DNA of 64,000 nt from Jeotgalibacillus aurantiacus (GTDB taxonomy: Bacteria; Bacillota; Bacilli; Bacillales; Jeotgalibacillaceae), in assembly GCF_020595125.1 (NCBI RefSeq), contig NZ_JACNMS010000002.1:124001-188000 (forward strand), written 5' to 3'. Positions 63,812-64,000 of the stretch are shown in pieces (the stretch's first letter is position 1; the number at the start of each line of letters is the position of its first letter). The notes beneath the pieces were generated by a model. That model did no database searches. It was not told the origin of the DNA and saw nothing but the letters and a program-made list of their open reading frames with translations. Both the position numbers and the translations under genes were made by a program.

Positions 63812-63861
63812 TTGTATAAAACCTATACAAAGTTTACACAACATAAAAAGAGGTCTATACT
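63812..63861 (+). promoter_or_regulatory. Promoter and inverted repeat of the MerR-type gene
   Basis: TTTACA (63833-63838) and TATACT (63856-63861) with a 17-bp spacer. A perfect 7-bp inverted repeat TTGTATA-AAACC-TATACAA (63812-63830) abuts the -35 box and is a plausible operator, perhaps for the regulator itself. Confidence 0.65.
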
Positions 63862-63896
63862 TTTGTTGATAGAACCGGGTTTAGGGGGCGAGACAA

Positions 63897-64000
63897 ATGA
63901 ATACTGAAGAAGGTAAATATAATATAAAAGCCGTATCGACAATGCTTGGTATACAGCCCGGAACACTAAGAGCCTGGGAAAGAAGATATAAAATGATCGC
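63897..64000 (+). CDS. MerR-type transcriptional regulator (truncated by window end)
   Basis: Only the first 34 codons are present: MNTEEGKYNIKAVSTMLGIQ, then PGTLRAWERRY, the winged helix-turn-helix of MerR proteins. The WERRY stretch is typical of the branch that carries a C-terminal B12-binding domain (CarH/LitR type), but that part lies outside the window. ATG follows TAGGGGGCGAG. Own promoter with a nearby inverted repeat. Confidence 0.8.
   Translation, partial: MNTEEGKYNIKAVSTMLGIQPGTLRAWERRYKMI

Overview
The window is chromosomal DNA of an endospore-forming member of the Bacillales. It carries spoIIM, dacF-spoIIAA-spoIIAB-sigF, three spoVA genes, dacB-spmA-spmB and the resABCDE-sigX block. 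Gene content and order follow the Bacillus subtilis yqi-yqj-yqk, xerD-drm-pdp-dacF-spoIIA and ypu-res-ypb segments as I remember them. A Jeotgalibacillus-like or other Planococcaceae/Caryophanaceae relative is my guess for the genus, and it is only an inference. I see no tRNA, rRNA, CRISPR array, prophage or complete insertion sequence.

Layout. 1-9.9 kb: end of methylmalonyl-CoA mutase, meaB, bacilliredoxin brxB, the artPQR amino-acid ABC transporter, a YqjA-type membrane protein, the tiny prli42 gene, methylmalonyl-CoA epimerase, a propionyl-CoA carboxylase beta chain and an M20 peptidase. Together these cover propionyl-CoA to succinyl-CoA. 10-22.5 kb: an orphan CheW protein, dinB, gndA and zwf (oxidative pentose phosphate pathway), rnz, namA, a glycosyltransferase, proC behind a proline T-box, and an MBL-fold/SDR pair. 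22.6-31.6 kb: a LexA-controlled uvrX-yolD pair, a CDGSH protein, small YqkB/YqkE-type genes, and a ketone-body/leucine module (HMG-CoA lyase opposite thiolase-scoA-scoB). 31.7-44.3 kb: spoIIM, fur with a PerR-type box, xerD, deoB, pdp, the dacF-spoIIA-spoVA cluster, lysA and ribT. 44.7-49 kb: scpA-scpB-dacB-spmA-spmB-ypuF on the minus strand, opposite to their usual direction. 49.1-64 kb: rluB, resABC, resDE, sigX-rsiX with an autoregulatory ECF promoter, ferredoxin, ypbB-recQ-ypbD-ypbE, a CBS protein, a phosphoesterase and the start of a MerR-type regulator.

The most unusual content is a family of seven interspersed imperfect palindromes, at about 2.4, 6.3, 10.7, 13.9, 17.1, 33.0 and 44.4 kb. 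Each copy is bounded by arms of about 15 bp. The arms differ between copies but stay complementary within a copy, and internal hairpins also vary in a compensating way. The family comes in long (about 230-260 bp), middle (113 bp) and short (57 bp) forms. Every copy lies just beyond the 3' end of a plus-strand gene. It looks like a mobile or structured nucleic-acid element and I do not recognise it as a named family. A second oddity is a six-unit, exactly 21-bp tandem repeat at 22.6 kb with constant edges and a variable core.
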